32,409 bases of DNA from an uncultured Verrucomicrobia subdivision 3 bacterium (GTDB lineage: Bacteria > Verrucomicrobiota > Verrucomicrobiia > Limisphaerales > UBA11358): contig CAIWFB010000069.1 of the NCBI GenBank assembly GCA_903911825.1, positions 1 to 32,409 of the forward strand. The letters run 5' to 3'. Position 1 is the first letter of the stretch; the number at the start of each line of letters is the position of its first letter. The notes below the pieces were generated by a model, which did not search any database, had not been told where the DNA came from, and saw nothing but the letters and a program-made list of their open reading frames with translations. Of this stretch, positions 7,794 through 16,251 are shown piece after piece. Position numbers and translations under genes: made by a program.

Positions 7794-8333
7794 ATGCAAC
7801 GCGCTGTTTTTCTCGACCGTGATGGCACGCTCATCGCGGAAAAAAATTACCTGCACCGGCCGGAAGACGTGGAAATATTTCCCGGCGCGGGCGCGGCGCT
7901 GCGTCAGTTGACGGAGGCGGGCTTCAAGCTGTTCATGGTCACGAATCAGTCAGGCATTGGGCGCGGCTACTTCACGCTGGCCGATGCAGAACGCGTGAAC
8001 GAACGGATCAGCGCCGACTTCGCGCCGGCTGGTGTGCGCTTTGAAAAAATTTACATCGCGCCGGAAGCGCCGGAGCAACCGAGCCGAGGCCGTAAGCCAT
8101 CGCCGCAGTTTTTGTTCGATGCGCGGGATGAATTTGGCCTGGATCTCGCAGCAAGTTTTATGGTGGGCGACAAACTGATCGACCTCGAATGCGGCTGGAA
8201 TGCGGGCGTGCTAAAAAGTATTCTCGTGCGCACGGGCTACGGCGCACGCGTGGAACGTGACGAGGCGGAAAAAATCCAGCGCGCCATCGTCGTGGACGGT
8301 TTACGGGAAACGGCAGAGAAAATTTTGAACTGA
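7794..8333 (+). CDS. gmhB: HAD-IIIA phosphatase, D-glycero-D-manno-heptose-1,7-bisphosphate 7-phosphatase-like
   Basis: GmhB removes the 7-phosphate of heptose bisphosphate in the route to ADP-heptose for LPS. HAD motif I AVFLDRDGTLI (~residues 4-14), motif II FMVTNQSGIGRG (~50-61), the conserved RKPSP Lys (~100) and motif IV FMVGDKLIDLECGWNAG (~120-136) are all present in a normal 179 residues. ATG at 7794 puts motif I right after the start; an upstream ATG at 7725 would add 23 non-conserved residues. The loop that normally holds a zinc-binding Cys/His cluster reads IAPEAPEQPSRGRKPSP here and has no Cys, so the zinc site is missing. It lies 37 bases before glmS, so both may supply sugar precursors for the envelope. 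A histidinol-phosphatase-like role is less likely. Confidence 0.82.
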   Translation: MQRAVFLDRDGTLIAEKNYLHRPEDVEIFPGAGAALRQLTEAGFKLFMVTNQSGIGRGYFTLADAERVNERISADFAPAGVRFEKIYIAPEAPEQPSRGRKPSPQFLFDARDEFGLDLAASFMVGDKLIDLECGWNAGVLKSILVRTGYGARVERDEAEKIQRAIVVDGLRETAEKILN

Positions 8334-8334
8334 G

Positions 8335-8362
8335 ATTCAAAATTCAAAATTCAAAATTAAGA
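8335..8362 (+). repeat. AT-rich heptad repeat in the glmS leader
   Basis: About three copies of ATTCAAA and a variant fill most of the 37-base gap between the gmhB-like gene and glmS. The reverse complement resembles the heptads inside thiE at 3123-3154. Confidence 0.7.
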
Positions 8363-8370
8363 ACTTCATC

Positions 8371-10221
8371 ATGTGCGGCATCATTGGTTACGTAGGGAAA
8401 AAGGCAGCGTCACCGATTCTCCTCGAAGGATTACGGCGCTTGGAATATCGCGGCTACGACAGCGCGGGCATGGCGATTTTGCGCGAGGCGAACCTGCTGG
8501 TGCGCAAAAAACAGGGCAAGATTGACGAAGGTCTGGCGCGCGTGCTGAAGGCGCAGCCGGCCAACGGCAATCTCGGCATCGGCCACACGCGCTGGGCCAC
8601 GCACGGCGTGCCGTGCGATGAAAATTCGCATCCGCATCTCGACGCGGCCGGAAAAATTGCGGTCGTCCACAATGGTGTCATTGAAAATTACGACGGACTG
8701 AAACAGCGACTCGCCAAAGCCGGCCACAAATTCAAATCCACGACGGACACGGAAGTTTTGGCTCATCTCATCGGTGAGAATTACGCCACGCGCGCCGAGA
8801 AAAATAGCGATTCGCTCACACTGGCCGTTTCGGACGCGCTGCGTGAAGTCATTGGCACTTATGGGCTGGCCGTGATCTGCACGGATTTTCCCAATCTAAT
8901 CGTCGGCGCGCGGCGCGGTTCACCGCTCATCATCGGCATCGGCAAAGACGAACATTTTGTGGCGAGCGATGCGAATGCCATCGTCGCTCATACGAAAAAA
9001 GTCGTTTACCTAAACGATTACGATGTCGCCACGATTACCCCCGACCGGTTCGACGTTACCAACCTCGGCACGGAGACGGCTTCGGTGCAGATCAGTAATC
9101 TGGAATTTTCGCAGGAAGATGCGGCGCGCGGCAAACACGCGCACTTCATGCTCAAAGAAATTTACGAGCAGCCGCAGACGGTGCTGAACGCGCTGCGCGG
9201 TCGCTTGGATTTTGAAGGCGCGACGGCGAAGTTCGGCGGGCTGAATATGACGGCGGCGGAATTGCGCGGCATTGACCGCATCGTGATTGCCGCCAGCGGG
9301 ACGAGCTGGCATGCGGCGTTGGTGGGCGAATATCTCATCGAGGAACTGGCGCAACTACCGGTGGAAGTAGAATTCGCGCACGAATTTTGTTACCGGAATT
9401 GTCCGCTGGAAAAAAACACGGTGCTACTGGTGCTGTCGCAGTCGGGCGAAACGGCAGACACGCTGGCGGCGTTGCGCGAAGCGAAGCGACGCGGGCATCG
9501 CGCGCTGGCGATTGTGAACGTGGTGGGCAGCACGATTGCACGGGAAGCGGACGGCGGCATCTACATGCACGCCGGGCCGGAAATCGGCGTAGCCTCGACG
9601 AAGGCATTTGTCTCGACGATCACGATTCTGACTTTGCTGGCAGTGCATTTGGGGCGGATGCGTCAGCTTTCGGCAAAGCGAGCGCTGGAAGTGTTGCGAG
9701 GGCTGGAAGCATTACCGAAGCAGTTGGAAAAAATTCTGGCGCAGAACGATTCGCTCAAAAAATTGGCGAAGAAATATGCGAAGGCAGAGGACTTCTTTTT
9801 TCTCGGGCGCGGCTACACTTTCCCCATCGCGCTGGAAGGCGCGCTGAAGTTGAAGGAAATTTCTTACATTCACGCCGAGGGTTACTCCGCGGCGGAAATG
9901 AAGCACGGGCCAATCGCGTTGATTGACGCGAAGACACCGACGGTTTTTCTGGTGCCGCAGGATGCGATGTATGAAAAAACGCTGGCGAATCTGGCGATGA
10001 TCCGGGCGCGTAAAGGGCCGATTATTGCGATGGCGACCGAGGGCGACAAAGGCATCAAGCGCGTGGCGGAAGATGTTTTTTATCTTCCCAAGACGCTGGA
10101 GCTATTGAATCCGATTCTCGCGAGTGTGCCGCTGCAATTACTGGCCTATCACATCGCCGTGGCGCGCGGTTGCGACGTGGATAAACCGCGTAATCTGGCC
10201 AAGAGCGTGACGGTGGAATAA
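8371..10221 (+). CDS. glmS: Glutamine--fructose-6-phosphate aminotransferase (isomerizing)
   Basis: GlmS makes glucosamine 6-phosphate from fructose 6-phosphate and glutamine, the entry to UDP-GlcNAc for peptidoglycan and LPS. The N-terminal glutaminase starts MCGIIGYVG with nucleophile Cys2, followed by RRLEYRGYDSAG and GHTRWATHG. Two SIS sugar-isomerase domains follow, with IAASGTSWHA (~residues 311-320), LVLSQSGETADT (~352-363) and GALKLKEISYIHAEGY (~490-505). The C-terminus is the classic DKPRNLAKSVTVE. At 616 residues the length is normal and the gene is complete. It follows the gmhB-like gene on the same strand. The leader is too short to hold a glmS ribozyme. Confidence 0.97.
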   Translation: MCGIIGYVGKKAASPILLEGLRRLEYRGYDSAGMAILREANLLVRKKQGKIDEGLARVLKAQPANGNLGIGHTRWATHGVPCDENSHPHLDAAGKIAVVHNGVIENYDGLKQRLAKAGHKFKSTTDTEVLAHLIGENYATRAEKNSDSLTLAVSDALREVIGTYGLAVICTDFPNLIVGARRGSPLIIGIGKDEHFVASDANAIVAHTKKVVYLNDYDVATITPDRFDVTNLGTETASVQISNLEFSQEDAARGKHAHFMLKEIYEQPQTVLNALRGRLDFEGATAKFGGLNMTAAELRGIDRIVIAASGTSWHAALVGEYLIEELAQLPVEVEFAHEFCYRNCPLEKNTVLLVLSQSGETADTLAALREAKRRGHRALAIVNVVGSTIAREADGGIYMHAGPEIGVASTKAFVSTITILTLLAVHLGRMRQLSAKRALEVLRGLEALPKQLEKILAQNDSLKKLAKKYAKAEDFFFLGRGYTFPIALEGALKLKEISYIHAEGYSAAEMKHGPIALIDAKTPTVFLVPQDAMYEKTLANLAMIRARKGPIIAMATEGDKGIKRVAEDVFYLPKTLELLNPILASVPLQLLAYHIAVARGCDVDKPRNLAKSVTVE

Positions 10222-10368
10222 CCATCCAACGATGGGACTCAGAAATGGAGATTTGCTCAGGCATTCACCGGATGGTATTTTGAGCAGGATTGGAGCACAG
10301 TCACGCGAGGCGTTAGCGAGCCTTGAACCATCAAGTTGCTTCCGCAAAATTTAAACAAAAATATTTTC

Positions 10369-11661
10369 ATGAGCAGAATGATTACTGGTTGGCCACGTCT
10401 TTTTTTTATCGCCTTGCTGATGGCAGCGCTGCCGCTGCGGGCACAACTATTTACCCTGCAACATAGTTTTACCAATCCGCCTGATGGAGCCAATCCGCTC
10501 GGGCTGGTTTTGAGCAGCAATATGTTTTACGGAGCAACCGCCAACGGAGGTAGTTTTAGTAGCGGCTCGCTTTTCAAGGTCGGCTTGAACGGGGCAAATT
10601 ATAACAATTTTTATAGTTTCAACAGCGCGACAGACGGCAGTTCGCCTAATGATTTATTGGTCAAGAGCAACTTAATTTACGGGACGACGCAGAACGGCGG
10701 CACCAATGGCTATGGAACCATCTTTTCGGTGACGACGAATGGCGGCGCCTTTACGTTGCTGCGGACCTTCGGAGCCGCGCCAGATGCAGCCTATCCCCGA
10801 GGCGGGTTGGTATTGAGCGGCACGACGCTTTATGGAACCACGACGGGCGGCGGCACCAATGGCAACGGCACGATTTTCAAAATCGGCACTGACGGCTCTG
10901 GGTTTACCATCCTGCACAGCTTCACCAATTCACCCGATGGAGCGTCACCACACGCTGGGTTATGGTTAGACAACGCCACGCTTTATGGCACCTGCTACAT
11001 CGGCGGAGCTTATGGCAATGGTGGCGTTTTTAAAATGGGCACCAATGGCGCTAATTACAGTCTGATTTATAGCTTCTCAAACTATCCAGACGCGCAATTT
11101 TCTGAGGCCAGCCTGATTTTATACAGCAACCGGCTTTATGGCACTTCCACCAGCGGCGGCAGTTCGAATTATGGCGCGATCTTTGGGCTCAACACGAATG
11201 GCACCGGCTACTCCGTGCTCCATAGTTTTACCGGACCGACCTTTGCCCTGACGAATAGTAATGGTTCAACGCCCAGCGCGGGTTTGACCGCTGGAAATGG
11301 CGTCCTGTTTGGGAATTCAACGGGCGGCGGGCCTGGCAACAAAGGCACCATCTTCAAAATTAATCCCGACGGCACCGGGTTTGCCGTGATCCGAGCTTTG
11401 CTCGATACCGCCACCGGCGTAAACCCGCGCGCGCCAATGATTCTGCAGAGCAACGCGCTGTGGGGCACAACTTATACCGGCGGCAGTGATAATCGCGGCG
11501 CCATCTTCAGCCTACAATTGAATCCCGTGATCAGCACTCAACCGCAGAGTGCCACCGTCACTAATGGTTTCCCGGTCAGTTTGTCCGTAGTGGCTACCAA
11601 CGACAGTGGGTTGAATTATCAGTGGTTCTTCAACACCAATTCCGCCCTGAGCGACCAATGA
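10369..11661 (+). CDS. Secreted beta-propeller-like repeat protein, 5' part of a frameshifted gene
   Basis: The protein starts at ATG 10369 with a signal peptide (basic MSRMITGWPR, hydrophobic LFFIALLMAALPL, cleavage near RAQ). Seven repeats of the pattern LYGTT..GG..G.GTIFK each end near LHSF....DGA.P, a repeat family known from Verrucomicrobia and related phyla. Seven copies suggest a seven-bladed propeller (inference). The frame then enters an Ig-like domain (ISTQPQSATVTNG, YQWFFNTNSALSDQ) and meets TGA at 11659. The rest of the same domain continues in the +1 frame from 11657, so the 430-residue product is truncated. The intact gene would have run to 14386. An extracellular adhesion or binding role is likely, with ligand unknown. 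Confidence 0.8.
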   Translation: MSRMITGWPRLFFIALLMAALPLRAQLFTLQHSFTNPPDGANPLGLVLSSNMFYGATANGGSFSSGSLFKVGLNGANYNNFYSFNSATDGSSPNDLLVKSNLIYGTTQNGGTNGYGTIFSVTTNGGAFTLLRTFGAAPDAAYPRGGLVLSGTTLYGTTTGGGTNGNGTIFKIGTDGSGFTILHSFTNSPDGASPHAGLWLDNATLYGTCYIGGAYGNGGVFKMGTNGANYSLIYSFSNYPDAQFSEASLILYSNRLYGTSTSGGSSNYGAIFGLNTNGTGYSVLHSFTGPTFALTNSNGSTPSAGLTAGNGVLFGNSTGGGPGNKGTIFKINPDGTGFAVIRALLDTATGVNPRAPMILQSNALWGTTYTGGSDNRGAIFSLQLNPVISTQPQSATVTNGFPVSLSVVATNDSGLNYQWFFNTNSALSDQ

Positions 11662-11680
11662 CGCGGGCAGTTATACCGTC

Positions 11681-14386
11681 TTGATCACCGACCAAATAGG
11701 CGCCATCACCAGCAGCCCGGCGATTCTGACGGTGGTGGTGGTCTCCAAACCAAGTTTCATTTTGCAACCGCAAAACGTCACCGTGACCAATGGTGGTTCC
11801 GCTAGTTTTACCGTCAGCGCGAGTGGCGATGCCCCGCTTTATTATCAGTGGTATTTCAACACCAATACCCTGCTCGTCAACCAAACGAACACGAGCCTCG
11901 CGTTTGCCAGCGCCACGACGAATAACGTCGGCACTTATCAAGTGGTCGTCACTAATTTTTTTGGCGCCGTCACTAGCAGCCCGGCGCTGTTGACCGTGAT
12001 CACTGCGGTAAAGCCCAGCATTAACTTCCAACCCCAAAGCCTGACGGCAACGAACGGCACCTTTGCCCAATTGACCGTCAGCGCCAGCGGTAGCAGCCCG
12101 CTGTATTATCAATGGTATTTCAACACCAACACTCTGCTGGCTGGGCAGACTGCGACCAATCTGAACTTCGCCAACGTCACGACGAATAACATTGGCGTTT
12201 ATACCGTGGTGATCACCAATGTTGCCGGTGCCATCACCAGCAGTCCGGCCAGCCTGAGCGTTGTCTCCGGTCCCAGCATCACCTCACAACCACAGGGTTT
12301 GAATGTGACGAATGCGGATGCGGCTAATTTCACGGTCACGGTCAATGGCGATAGTCCGCTGAGCTATCAATGGTATTTCAACACCAACACTCTGCTGGCC
12401 GGGCAGACCGCCACCAATCTGTATTTTGCCAGCACCGTCACGAGTAACACTGGTTTTTACACCGTAGTCGTTGCGAATCCGGTGGGGGCGGTCACCAGCA
12501 GTCCGGCGGCACTCAACGTCTCGTCGGCTTCCAAGCCTATCATCACCGCACAACCCGTCGGGCTGACCCTGACCAATGGCGCAATTTCCACCTTCGCCGT
12601 CACGGCAGTGGGCCAGAATCCTCTGAAATACCAATGGTATTTTAACACTAATTTGGTCAGCACGAATCTGCTCGGCATCATTTTGGGCAACAAAACCAAC
12701 AGCACGTTGACGTTCACCAATGTCACGACCAACACCGGCTATTATTCCGTCATCATCACCAACACTTTAGGCAAAGCAACCAGTAGTCCGGCATTACTAA
12801 CCGTCGTTTCCAGACCCGTCATCACGCTCCAACCTCAAAGCGTGACCGTGACCAACGGCGATCCGGTCGGGTTCACCGCCGATGCTATCGGCGCGGGTCA
12901 ACTGCGCTTCCAATGGTTATTCCGCACCAACACCTTGGTTGCGGGGGCCACGAATGCCACGCTCAATTTTACCACCGCCACCACCAATCTGGCGGGCGTT
13001 TATTCACTGCGGGTCACCAATAATTTCGGCGCCGTGACCAGTAGCTTTGCGTTGCTCAACATCATTTCTCCGCCCGCCATCAGCACGCAGCCGCAAAATT
13101 TTGCCGCTACGAATGGTAATCCCGCCAGCTTCTTGGTCGTCGCCACCGGGGGCGGCACGCTCACTTACCAATGGTATTTCAACACCAACAATCCTATCAG
13201 TGGCGAAACCGCACCCAGTCTTAATCTTCCGGCCGTTTCCACCAACGATGCCGGCACCTACACCGTGGTGGTCGCCAACGAACTCGGCGCGATCACCAGC
13301 AGCCCGGCAATTCTCACGGTGTCGCTTAATTCCAAACCTATCATTGTAACCCAGCCGTCCGATCAAACCGTGACTTATAGCAACCTTGCCAATTTTTCGG
13401 TGACGGCGATTGGAAAAAGTCCGCTGACGTATCAGTGGTATTCCAACAATGTCGTGGTCCAAGCATTCGGCGCCGCCAAACGGTTAACGGCCCAAACCAA
13501 TGCCAGCCTCACCTTCACCGCTGGCTTTACCAACGTGAGTTATTATTCCGTCATCGTCAGCAACAGCCTCGGCTTGGCCACCAGCGGCCCGGCGATGCTT
13601 ACGGTCATCGCCGCCCCGCTCATCATTTCCAACCCACAACCGGTCAGCGTGGCCAGCGGCGATGCTGCCAGCTTTAGCGTCGGCGCGCTGGGCGCCAATC
13701 CGTTGAAGTATCAATGGTATTTCAACACCAACTCCGCGCTCACCAACCAGCTCGGCAATCTGCTGGCGGGCCGCACGAACGGCACGCTGGATTTCACCGC
13801 CACCAGCAACGGCTTGGTGGGCCGTTATTCCGTGATCATCACCAACCTCTTCGGGAAAGCCACCAGCAGCCCCGCCTTGCTCTCGCTCGCCGGCGGTTCG
13901 CCGCCCAGCATCACACTGCAACCGTTGAGCCGCACGATTACAAACGGCGCTGCCGTCACATTTCTTTCCGCCGCAAACGGAACCAATCCTTTGAGCTATC
14001 AATGGTTCTTCAACACAAATCAATTCATCGCGGGCGCGACCAATACCACGCTGACTTTCAGCAACGCCAATCAGCCCGGCACCTATTCCATGCGCGTAAC
14101 AAACACCTTCGGCGCCGCCACCAGCACGCCCGCACTGCTCACCGTCGTGGGCCAACCACTGATGCTGACAGCTAGTTTTGATCCTGTCAGCGGCAGCTAC
14201 GCGTTCAGCTACGTTAATCTCGCTGGCAGCACTAATCGTTTGTGGGCCAGCACTAATCTGGCGGCGACAAATTTTTGGCGAGCCATCGCCACGAATGTCA
14301 TGGCGACCAACGCGCTGTGGTTTTTCACGGATGTGAACACGGCCGCAACCAATGCCGCGCGCTTCTATCGTTTCTCAACACCGTGA
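11681..14386 (+). CDS. Ig-like repeat array, 3' part of the frameshifted gene
   Basis: Homology in this frame begins at 11657 (NDAGSYTVLITD), before the nominal TTG at 11681, and there is no signal peptide, so this is not a free-standing gene. It encodes the end of one broken Ig-like domain and then nine complete ones, each with a QPQ..TVTNG strand, a core YQWYFNTN and a G.Y.V.ITN..G..TSSPA end. Two length classes occur: about 84 residues, and about 91 residues in repeats 4, 7 and 8, which carry an extra loop before the T..L.F strand. The last ~75 residues (LMLTASFDPVSGSYAF to ARFYRFSTP) form a C-terminal module like that of the Ig-like protein at 161-1279. Unless the frameshift is an assembly error or is bypassed, this part is probably not expressed as an exported protein. 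Confidence 0.72.
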   Translation: MITDQIGAITSSPAILTVVVVSKPSFILQPQNVTVTNGGSASFTVSASGDAPLYYQWYFNTNTLLVNQTNTSLAFASATTNNVGTYQVVVTNFFGAVTSSPALLTVITAVKPSINFQPQSLTATNGTFAQLTVSASGSSPLYYQWYFNTNTLLAGQTATNLNFANVTTNNIGVYTVVITNVAGAITSSPASLSVVSGPSITSQPQGLNVTNADAANFTVTVNGDSPLSYQWYFNTNTLLAGQTATNLYFASTVTSNTGFYTVVVANPVGAVTSSPAALNVSSASKPIITAQPVGLTLTNGAISTFAVTAVGQNPLKYQWYFNTNLVSTNLLGIILGNKTNSTLTFTNVTTNTGYYSVIITNTLGKATSSPALLTVVSRPVITLQPQSVTVTNGDPVGFTADAIGAGQLRFQWLFRTNTLVAGATNATLNFTTATTNLAGVYSLRVTNNFGAVTSSFALLNIISPPAISTQPQNFAATNGNPASFLVVATGGGTLTYQWYFNTNNPISGETAPSLNLPAVSTNDAGTYTVVVANELGAITSSPAILTVSLNSKPIIVTQPSDQTVTYSNLANFSVTAIGKSPLTYQWYSNNVVVQAFGAAKRLTAQTNASLTFTAGFTNVSYYSVIVSNSLGLATSGPAMLTVIAAPLIISNPQPVSVASGDAASFSVGALGANPLKYQWYFNTNSALTNQLGNLLAGRTNGTLDFTATSNGLVGRYSVIITNLFGKATSSPALLSLAGGSPPSITLQPLSRTITNGAAVTFLSAANGTNPLSYQWFFNTNQFIAGATNTTLTFSNANQPGTYSMRVTNTFGAATSTPALLTVVGQPLMLTASFDPVSGSYAFSYVNLAGSTNRLWASTNLAATNFWRAIATNVMATNALWFFTDVNTAATNAARFYRFSTP
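12107..12399 (+). repeat. Long near-identical direct repeats within the Ig-domain array
   Basis: The same 35 bases (starting TATCAATGGTATTTCAACAC) occur at 12107-12141 and 12365-12399, and the first 24 recur at 13709-13732. They encode the YQWYFNTN core of successive Ig domains. Such blocks can drive recombination, copy-number change and assembly errors. Confidence 0.8.
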
Positions 14387-14405
14387 AGTAATTTGGCGGA
14401 AAATT

Positions 14406-14438
14406 AAAAAGCCGCCCGATTTAGTCGGGCGGCTTTTT
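14406..14438. terminator. Bidirectional rho-independent terminator
   Basis: The stem GCCGCCCGA/TCGGGCGGC (14411-14419 with 14425-14433) is flanked by AAAAA and TTTTT. It lies between the convergent Ig array gene (ends 14386) and scpB (ends 14460). Confidence 0.9.
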
Positions 14439-14459
14439 CTGCAAGTAATCAGCGCTCGT

Positions 14460-15158
14460 TTAGGGCTGCGCTTCCGAAGCTGTCGGATCGGGTGCCACTT
14501 CAACTTTAGTTTCATCCGCCAATTGCAATTGTTCCGGCGCGGCCGTGGCCAAACCCGCATCCGCCGTGAGCGGCGCGACGGGTTTTTCAATCGGGATACG
14601 CCGCAATTCATCCGCTGCCGGCAAATCTTCCAAACCGCGCAGACCAAAATATTCCAGAAACAACGGCGTGGTGTTGTAAAGCGCCGGACGCCCCACGACT
14701 TCCGCGCGACCGCTCTGTTCCACGAGACCGCGCTCCAAAAGTGTTTGCATCGTGCCATCCACATTGACCCCGCGCACCTGCTCGACTTCCGCGCGCGTGA
14801 TGGGCTGGCGATAAGCGATGATGGCCATGGTCTCCAACGCGGCTTGTGAGAGGCGCGACGGGCGGTTTTTGACGCCGACAAGCGCCTTGAGCCAGGGCGA
14901 AAATTCCGGCTGTGTGACGAACTGCCACGCGCCCGCGATACACGCGAGGCGATAGCTGCGCGCGGCGGTTTCGTGGTCAGCGGCGAGCTGTTCGAGGGCG
15001 GCAGTCACGTCGTCGTCTTTGATTTTTTTAAATGACTTAGCTTCCTCGGTGGTCTCTTCCGCAATGGCGGCGGTGACCAAGAGGTCGCGCAGTTCTTTCA
15101 CACTCACTGGCTTTTGGGCCGAGAAGAGCAGCGATTCCAAAATGAATTTCAGTTCCAT
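14460..15158 (-). CDS. scpB: Segregation and condensation protein B
   Basis: ScpB is the winged-helix kleisin-associated subunit of the SMC-ScpAB condensin that compacts and segregates the chromosome. MELKFILESLLFSAQKPVS at the start, SQAALETMAIIAYRQPITRAE (~residues 105-125) and VRGVNVDGTMQTLLERGLVE followed by GRPALYNTTPLFLEYFG (~128-165) are diagnostic. The 232-residue protein has a ~50-residue low-complexity acidic/Ala-rich tail beyond the conserved core. It starts 9 bases after the stop of scpA, the usual gene pair. Confidence 0.94.
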   Translation of the reverse strand: MELKFILESLLFSAQKPVSVKELRDLLVTAAIAEETTEEAKSFKKIKDDDVTAALEQLAADHETAARSYRLACIAGAWQFVTQPEFSPWLKALVGVKNRPSRLSQAALETMAIIAYRQPITRAEVEQVRGVNVDGTMQTLLERGLVEQSGRAEVVGRPALYNTTPLFLEYFGLRGLEDLPAADELRRIPIEKPVAPLTADAGLATAAPEQLQLADETKVEVAPDPTASEAQP

Positions 15159-15167
15159 GCTAAAAGT

Positions 15168-16145
15168 TTATTGCGGTTTTTCTTGGTCGCCTGCATCGCC
15201 ACTGTTGTCCTCATCCTCATCATCGTCCTCATCATCGTCCTCGTCCTCATCATCGTCCTCGTCCTCGTCATACTCATCTTCGTCTTCGTCTTCCACCGCT
15301 TCTGACTCGGCTGCTTCGGTTTCGGCAGCGGATGGTTCAGCGTCAGCAGCGACGGGTTCTGCTTTGATGGGAGATTCAGGATCGGGAGCAGCGTATGTTT
15401 CCGCCGAGGGTGAGGGCGCGACCGCTTTGCCGATTTCAATTTCCGCAAAGGGCTCCGGCTGAAGGCAGGCGAGTTGCTTCAAGCGGATCAATTCCAGCAG
15501 CGCAAGAAAAGTGCAAACGACTTCGGCCCGGTTGGCGGCCTGCGCGAACAGATCGGAAAATTTCACCGCGGTGCGTTCGGTGATCGTCTTGAGAACGAAC
15601 TCCATTTTTTCACTGACGCTCCATTTGTCTTCGTAAATCTCGCGGGTTCCTGCGGTCTTGTCTTGAAAGCGTTTGAGCACCGCATTGACGGCGTTGAGCA
15701 GGTCGAAGATACCGACTTCCGGCTTCGGCGGTTCTGGTTCCGCGTGAAATTCAATTTTTCCCGGCAGGCGCGGATAGATATTTTCCTGACGTTCTTCAAA
15801 CGTCTGCAATTGCGCGGCGGCATCTTTAAATTTTTTATATTCAACGAGCTGGCGGATGAGTTCCCAGCGCGGATCCACGCCTTCGTCCTCTTCTTCCACG
15901 GCCACTTGCTGCTCCACCGGCAACAGCTCGCGGCTCTTGATATACATGAGCGTGGAAGCCATCACGAGAAATTCGCCCGCGACTTCCAGATCGAACTGGC
16001 GCATCAACTCGACGTATTCGATGAATTGCTTGGCGAGCTTGGTGAGGTTGACTTCATAGATGTCCACTTCCTCTTTCTTGATGAGATAGAGAAGCAAATC
16101 GAGCGGGCCTTCGAAGACCTCAAACTGGACTTTATATTCAGCCAT
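15168..16145 (-). CDS. scpA: Segregation and condensation protein A with a long acidic tail
   Basis: ScpA is the kleisin that bridges SMC heads. The N-terminal motif VQFEVFEGPLDLLLYLI (~residues 6-22), KEEVDIYEV and EFLVMASTLMYIKSRELLP (~56-74) bind the SMC neck. The C-terminal winged helix is at ~200-245 (FSDLFAQAANRAEVVCTFLALLELIRL). ATG at 16145 gives 325 residues and begins right at the conserved core; 19 residues further upstream are not conserved. The last ~75 residues are unusual: Ala/Glu/Pro-rich and then almost pure Asp/Glu, encoded by a CTCATC/GTCCTC-type microsatellite. Most ScpA proteins lack such a tail. It could act as a nucleic-acid mimic or solubility tag (inference). Confidence 0.93.
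   Translation of the reverse strand: MAEYKVQFEVFEGPLDLLLYLIKKEEVDIYEVNLTKLAKQFIEYVELMRQFDLEVAGEFLVMASTLMYIKSRELLPVEQQVAVEEEDEGVDPRWELIRQLVEYKKFKDAAAQLQTFEERQENIYPRLPGKIEFHAEPEPPKPEVGIFDLLNAVNAVLKRFQDKTAGTREIYEDKWSVSEKMEFVLKTITERTAVKFSDLFAQAANRAEVVCTFLALLELIRLKQLACLQPEPFAEIEIGKAVAPSPSAETYAAPDPESPIKAEPVAADAEPSAAETEAAESEAVEDEDEDEYDEDEDDDEDEDDDEDDDEDEDNSGDAGDQEKPQ
15208..15293 (-). repeat. Trinucleotide microsatellite coding for the Asp/Glu tail of ScpA
   Basis: The plus strand reads as repeating TCC, TCA, TCG and TCT units for about 86 bases, which on the coding strand are GAG/GAC/GAT/GAA codons. Because the unit is three bases, length changes would keep the frame. Confidence 0.85.
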
Positions 16146-16251
16146 GAAACGGAGGCAAAGCGTAGAACGAAGCCTGCGCGTTGGCAATGTTGGAACGCCC
16201 ATGCCCCGCTAATTGCTCGACGCGCTTAGCCATTTTTGCCAAGCTTCAGCT

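Noticed and set aside
8334-8370. glmS ribozyme upstream of glmS
   Set aside because: The gap is only 37 bases and is filled by AT heptads.
10222-10368. Terminator after glmS (CCATC-CAAC-GATGG)
   Set aside because: Stem of five pairs with no T-run; nothing else convincing was found in this 147-base gap.
11760-14120. Regularly spaced direct repeats that could suggest a CRISPR array
   Set aside because: Period of ~250-275 bases matches Ig domains; repeats are translated in one frame and diverge as protein repeats do.
13484-14155. Minus-strand frame of 223 codons in the Ig array
   Set aside because: Repeat-derived antisense frame, Gly/Ala/Arg-rich; the plus-strand Ig domains explain the sequence.
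15019-15462. Plus-strand frame with a long poly-Ser run
   Set aside because: The poly-Ser is the mirror reading of the Asp/Glu microsatellite of ScpA.
15474-16229. Plus-strand frame of 251 codons opposite scpA
   Set aside because: ScpA is clear on the other strand; this frame has no domain.
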